Below, one piece after another: positions 61,401 through 64,000 of a stretch of DNA of 64,000 bases. The DNA is from Bostrychus sinensis (taxonomy: Eukaryota > Chordata > Actinopteri > Gobiiformes > Eleotridae). Where the stretch lies: assembly GCA_020698575.1 (NCBI GenBank), contig CM036251.1:4690288-4754287 (forward strand), read 5' to 3'. The notes under the pieces are model-generated. The model was not told where the DNA came from. It ran no database searches and was given only the letters and a program-made list of their open reading frames with translations. Position 1 is the stretch's first letter. The number at the start of each line of letters is the position of its first letter. The translations under genes were made by a program, and so were the position numbers.

Positions 61401-63473
61401 TTTGTTTGTCTGCAGTGTCCTGCCTACATCCTGCTGTTCTCTGATTGGTTACTCTGCCTGTGACTCTTCCGCCCATAGAACTTAGGGCCTTTTTACACAA
61501 CAATACCGCTCCGATTAGCATTTATATGACAAAGCTGGGGTATAAGGAAAACAGCTGTAAACTGTCCAGCAAACGGTCTGCAACTTTCCAACTACTTTAG
61601 GATCTTGTGGTTTTCTGAAGCCATTCTCATAAAGTCTCTCCTATAAGTAAATACTTGTACAGATATTAAAACAGCTCTTCCAGCGTATTTAAAAGATTGC
61701 GGATTCTTCTAAACAAAAGGCCAAACCACAATCAAACCTTTGCAAATTCGGCAAAACGTGTTGTCGTCTAAACGGCCCCTTAGATTGAAACCAAGAGGTA
61801 CCAGTCTGATTTCTTTGTATACAATAGGAAAAGAGTTAGTCAGGCTGGCCAGGCTAGAACAATTCACAAGAAGCACAAACATTCTCTTTAGCTCTGCTCC
61901 TAAAATAAGGTTGGTCTTAATCTGTAAAAACTGAAACAGTCTAATGCTACAGCACATGACAACAAAGCAGGGACTGGATCCATCTATATTTATACGCTGG
62001 ACCATTTATAGCATAAGACAGTCTTTATCTGTGTCTCACTGAATTAATTTACCCTCTCCGTTTGAACAGGGCCTCTTTCTGAAGCTCACAGCGTTGATCA
62101 TGTCCCACTCGGTCTCGTAGCTCTGCTGAGTCTCTAAAAGCTGGTGGGACCTCTCTTTCTCTCCTGGACACTGGCCCCACTCCACCACAGAACTCGAGTC
62201 CTACACACAACACAATAAAACAATTTTTCCTACTGGTGACATAACTCAAAGTCTAATAAATGTTTTCCTGACCTTCTTCATACACATGAGATGATACTCA
62301 AAAAATACTTGGAGGTAGATTGTTTCATGTTTATTTTTAGGTGAAGTTGTATCTGATAATGTTTTACAATAACACAAATCCCTGCTAGCAAAATAAATCA
62401 AAGTCTAAGTCAAATGCTTGACCTTGTTGATGTACTATAGATTATGTTCACAGGCTTTTTTTATTCTTACATGTCAGTCATGTTCCCTTCATGATAAGAT
62501 GGCCTGAAATCCTAATAATCACTTCTTTCTCTCATTCTTTTTTATGCAAGCTATTATCTAATTTTTAGCTCTGCTAGAGCTGCCAGAGCCAGATGTAAAA
62601 AAGGTAGATATTTACATAAGTCTATTTTCTAAAATATACTTTTATTTTAGGACATTTTATAAGACAAGTTACTAATACATCAAGTATCTAAACAAGTTGT
62701 TTTTTGACAGCAAAGAGAAATGTCATCTTGGTACAGAAGACTAGCAATCTCTGTGTAAATAAGCACAATTCAGAGTCTGTCAACATTTTCTAATCCTTTA
62801 AAATCACTGTCATATCAGATATTAATTTCAATCATTTACAATCTGCATGAACTGTGTTATAGCTAAACAAATGAACTGCTAATGTCACTCTAATTGTCAA
62901 ATTAAATAATGACAGACCTTTCCAGCACAGAGCATGTTTGAGGGGTCGACTGTATCTTCCAGAGGTCTGTACTCCACAAGGATTTCACCGTCCTGGGAAA
63001 AAAAAAAAAAAAAAAATACAGTTCCCTTCAGACGTTACAACAGCAAATCCCCTGTCTCCATCTGACCATATTGTCTGTGTCCTCTTCTCTTGCACCAACA
63101 AACTTCATCTCCTCTTTCACTACATCCATAAATCTCCTCTACGGTCTTCCTCTAGGACTCCAGTTCTATCTTCAGACTCATCTTTCTACCCATATATTCA
63201 CTGTCCCTCCTCTGTACATGCCCAAACCATCTTAGTCTGGAAACTTTATCTCCACAACCTCTCACATCACTAAAATAATTCAGCTCTGCTACCTGTCTTT
63301 TCCTTGGTACCACTGTCTCCAAACCATAAAACATTGCTGGTCTCAGTGTACATGATATTTCATAGCTTTACCTTGTCTACGAGTCGAAGTGAACCAGAAA
63401 TGAGCAAGTCCTGGTCCAAGACATCTTCATCGCTGCTCTGGTGTAAGAAGACTCCGTCATGCTCAAATATCAC
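46458..63473 (-). CDS. tbc1d15: TBC1 domain family member 15 (Rab GTPase-activating protein), 5' partial
   Basis: GAP for Rab7-type GTPases; human TBC1D15 acts at late endosomes and, through FIS1, on mitochondria. Exons seen, 5' to 3': 63372-63473, 62918-62992, 62053-62200, 59472-59679, 55940-56042, 55527-55721, 50920-51048, 50734-50837, 50541-50635, 50348-50464, 50131-50231, 49330-49429, 49148-49245, 47991-48107, 47814-47900, 46458-46607. All junctions are GT/AG with matching phases, giving 642 residues. The first codons read VIFEHDGVFLHQ, which corresponds to exon 2 of the human gene; the roughly 10-residue first exon was not found up to 64000. The TBC domain spans about residues 320-540 of this partial product, with the arginine finger IEKDVNRT (Arg392) and glutamine finger YVQGMSD (Gln429). 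Residues 178-277 include SQSFENL and INQQEEPGFEVITR, hallmarks of TBC1D15/17. The C-terminus is shorter than in human. Synteny with tph2 favours TBC1D15 over TBC1D17. Confidence 0.95.
46650..46815 (-). mobile_element. LINE 3' region / family Z (tbc1d15 last intron)
   Basis: 'agctttttccttctggagtc' then 'gccgcagagaatcatctgcc', ending in 'ccggatgcccttcctggcgc' and 'ctccatttatccaggcttgg'. Joins the LINE 3' region and family Z in one copy, showing they belong to one element. Confidence 0.6.
46830..47300 (+). mobile_element. Family X copy C
   Basis: The most continuous copy: 'gtctgtcgccccctgctggc', 'gcgacatgaggctaacggat', 'agaagggcagcgcctcagca', 'tacaggattaaacaaatgtg'. Used as the reference for reading copies B and D. 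Confidence 0.6.
47941..47968. repeat. (CTGGT)n pentamer repeat in tbc1d15 intron
   Basis: About five to six perfect CTGGT units between exons 47991-48107 and 47814-47900; the rest of this 90-bp intron is short. Confidence 0.85.
48190..48420 (+). repeat. SINE-like repeat, third copy
   Basis: 'tatagagcttttctatcttc', 'gggcaagttgggtaaagtgt', 'cttgcccaaggacacaatgg', 'ggattgaaccaacaacctcc'. Same family as 6340-6600 and 32195-32405. A hAT-like AT-rich repeat (about 48418-49005, 'aggggtgcaacaaaacatca') follows directly. Confidence 0.55.
49605..49939. mobile_element. hAT-like MITE in tbc1d15 intron
   Basis: Ends AGGGCTGGGTACC and TACACAGCCCT inverted, with internal 'ggtatc' motifs on both strands. 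No clean target duplication. Confidence 0.5.
51317..51790. mobile_element. hAT-like MITE in tbc1d15 intron
   Basis: Ends GGGTGTAACGATGC and GTATCGTTACACTC inverted. AT-rich interior with 'atcgat' motifs. No coding capacity. Confidence 0.55.
52001..54487. repeat. 2.5-kb array of 10-bp repeats (TGTGTATGAC)
   Basis: About 248 tandem 10-mers in the intron between tbc1d15 exons 55527-55721 and 50920-51048. Most variation is at the last base (A or C), with minor TGTGCATGA and TGTGTGTGA variants. A single inserted base near 52927 shifts the register. Because 30 bp is three units and none contains a stop on the minus strand, all three minus frames stay open over 500-840 codons (HTQSYTVIHS repeats). 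These are not genes. Confidence 0.95.
54488..54640 (+). mobile_element. LINE 3' tail
   Basis: 'cacttgcccaagacaaattt' then 'ccccttggggacaataaagt' then 'atatttgattgattg', the standard 3' end of a fish LINE of L2/CR1 type. The 10-bp array is immediately 5' of it. Confidence 0.55.
54700..55175 (+). mobile_element. LINE C-terminal fragment with 3' tail
   Basis: Decayed frame with SIRIHWNTLPAHVRNCDNYF then TFKKYLKQYLKSNQQCTHM, followed by non-coding sequence ending in 'aaataaaaaaataaa'. Confidence 0.55.
56576..57483. mobile_element. Tc1 element inside the second-level element
   Basis: Ends CAGTTGCCACAAAAAGTATG and, after removing the inner insertion, CTTTTTGTGGCAACTG. The interior (56610-57060) carries a decayed minus-strand Tc1 transposase region ('ggattgaagtcaggactctg', 'gtttcctgcaaaatg'-like motifs). 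TA is present on the left only; 18-bp direct repeats flank the element at 56551-56568 and 57487-57504. Confidence 0.75.
57093..57470. mobile_element. Innermost hAT element with perfect 8-bp target duplication
   Basis: Ends TAGTGATGTGCGATACC and CGCACATGCCTA inverted. The target duplication TTTGTGGC is perfect at 57085-57092 and 57471-57478 and lies within the right end of the Tc1 element. No coding capacity. Confidence 0.88.
58082..59320. other. tbc1d15 intron with a non-repetitive segment
   Basis: 58300-58740 contains no repeat I can recognise and is moderately complex (see findings). 58780-59100 looks like diverged repeat ('ccagtggcggctgcaggttt'). Confidence 0.35.
59325..59440 (+). repeat. 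Family Z repeat
   Basis: 'gtgccagccctaagcctaga', 'taaatggagagggtcgtgta', 'agaaagggcatctggtgtaa', 'aacctatgccaaatcaatat'. It ends about 30 bp from the donor of exon 59472-59679. Confidence 0.6.
59790..60269. mobile_element. Tc1 deletion derivative in tbc1d15 intron
   Basis: TA flanks at 59788-59789 and 60270-60271. Ends CAACGGGTAAAATAAGTATT and inverted AATACTATTTTACTTGCTG. About 480 bp, with only scraps of transposase-like sequence. Confidence 0.75.
60272..62052. other. tbc1d15 intron, no gene seen
   Basis: No additional exon found. Repeat debris and unrecognised sequence. Confidence 0.35.
63050..63350 (-). mobile_element. RTE-like LINE C-terminal fragment (tbc1d15 intron)
   Basis: Minus-strand frame: MFYGLETVVPRKRQVAELNY, then VSRLRWFGHVQRRDSEYMGR, the conserved reverse-transcriptase C-terminal block of a widespread fish LINE. 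Truncated at both ends. Confidence 0.7.
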
Positions 63474-64000
63474 CTGAAAGCCACATTCAAAGCCAAATCA
63501 ACATCTGCATTACACTGTCCCACAAAGCCCAAAATAAGTGCTTCATCTATGTCAAATGTTTTTGTTTACAGCTTAAACTTGCAATGGTAACAGTGAGAAG
63601 CATTACGTCAGTGATGTTATCTCTGTGGCAAAAGTGAAAATAAACAACAAAGTGTCATTGGTTTTAATGACATTTCAGACTCATATTTGGCATTTATTGA
63701 CACTACGACTTTAATGTGAATTGTGAAATGGACAGTAACGTGGTCTGAAACACGTTTGAACAAATAAAAACTAAAATAACTCGCAGAATTGTCAGTTCAG
63801 TTTACTACTAAGCCATGGTTAGCATTCAGCAACAAAGGCTGTTTTTTCCACATTTTTGTAAGTTTAGCTGCTATTCTTTTGTAGAACAGACAGTGTTAAT
63901 CGCAGTAGCAGCTCTGTTTGGGCGTCCTACTACGGTAGGAAGTGTGCAGAACAAAGTTATGAGGAAATAAGTCGTTGACAGTTACAGTTAACAACTTAGG
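63474..64000. other. tbc1d15: Start of tbc1d15 first intron within the window
   Basis: Sequence upstream of exon 63372-63473 on the gene strand. I searched the minus strand for a short first exon (an ATG followed within about 30 nt by a donor in phase 0) and did not find a convincing one, so exon 1 probably lies outside. Confidence 0.4.

Noticed and set aside
63474..64000. Candidate first exon of tbc1d15
   Set aside because: No ATG followed by an in-phase donor of the expected length was convincing.

Overview
The window is vertebrate nuclear DNA, almost certainly from a ray-finned (teleost) fish. It holds two long multi-exon genes whose exons are bounded by GT/AG splice sites, together with fish-type repeats: Tc1/mariner, pogo-like and hAT elements, Rex3/RTE-like LINE ends, tRNA-like SINE fragments, solo LTRs and many minisatellites. 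There is no bacterial-style gene packing, no rRNA or tRNA gene and no CRISPR array.

Genes. (1) tph2, neuronal tryptophan hydroxylase 2, lies on the minus strand at 22415-37068. All 11 coding exons can be placed and give an intact 488-residue enzyme; a TATA box sits at 37280-37286. (2) tbc1d15, a Rab7-type TBC GTPase-activating protein, lies on the minus strand at 46458-63473. Sixteen coding exons (642 codons plus stop) are placed; the short first coding exon was not found and probably lies beyond the right edge. TBC1D15 followed by TPH2 in tandem is also the human 12q21 order, which supports both calls. (3) A seven-helix receptor gene lies on the minus strand at 11538-12539. It is broken by two single-base frame changes, so it is either a pseudogene or carries assembly errors.

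Layout. 1-11 kb is gene-free and repeat-rich, with hAT-like elements, a LINE reverse-transcriptase fragment carrying a hAT insertion, and an 11-bp minisatellite. 11-13.5 kb holds a Penelope-like fragment, a perfect hairpin, the broken receptor, and a Tc1 remnant with a solo LTR. 14-22 kb is mobile-element debris, including a pogo-like element inserted in another repeat. 22-37.4 kb is tph2, whose introns contain minisatellites, a solo LTR and several inverted-repeat elements. 37.4-46.4 kb separates the two genes and contains a CpG-rich block, a palindromic Tc1-type MITE, a second pogo-like element and long 11-bp minisatellites. 46.4-64 kb is tbc1d15, with a 2.5-kb array of 10-bp repeats in one intron and a four-level nest of transposons in another.

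No new multi-gene system was seen. The most notable points are the nested transposons, two solo LTRs of one family with perfect 5-bp target duplications (one 25 bp from a tph2 splice donor), a GGACTAAACCA minisatellite recurring at many sites in both orientations with higher-order structure, a hexamer repeat just upstream of the tph2 TATA box, and the unusual broken receptor.
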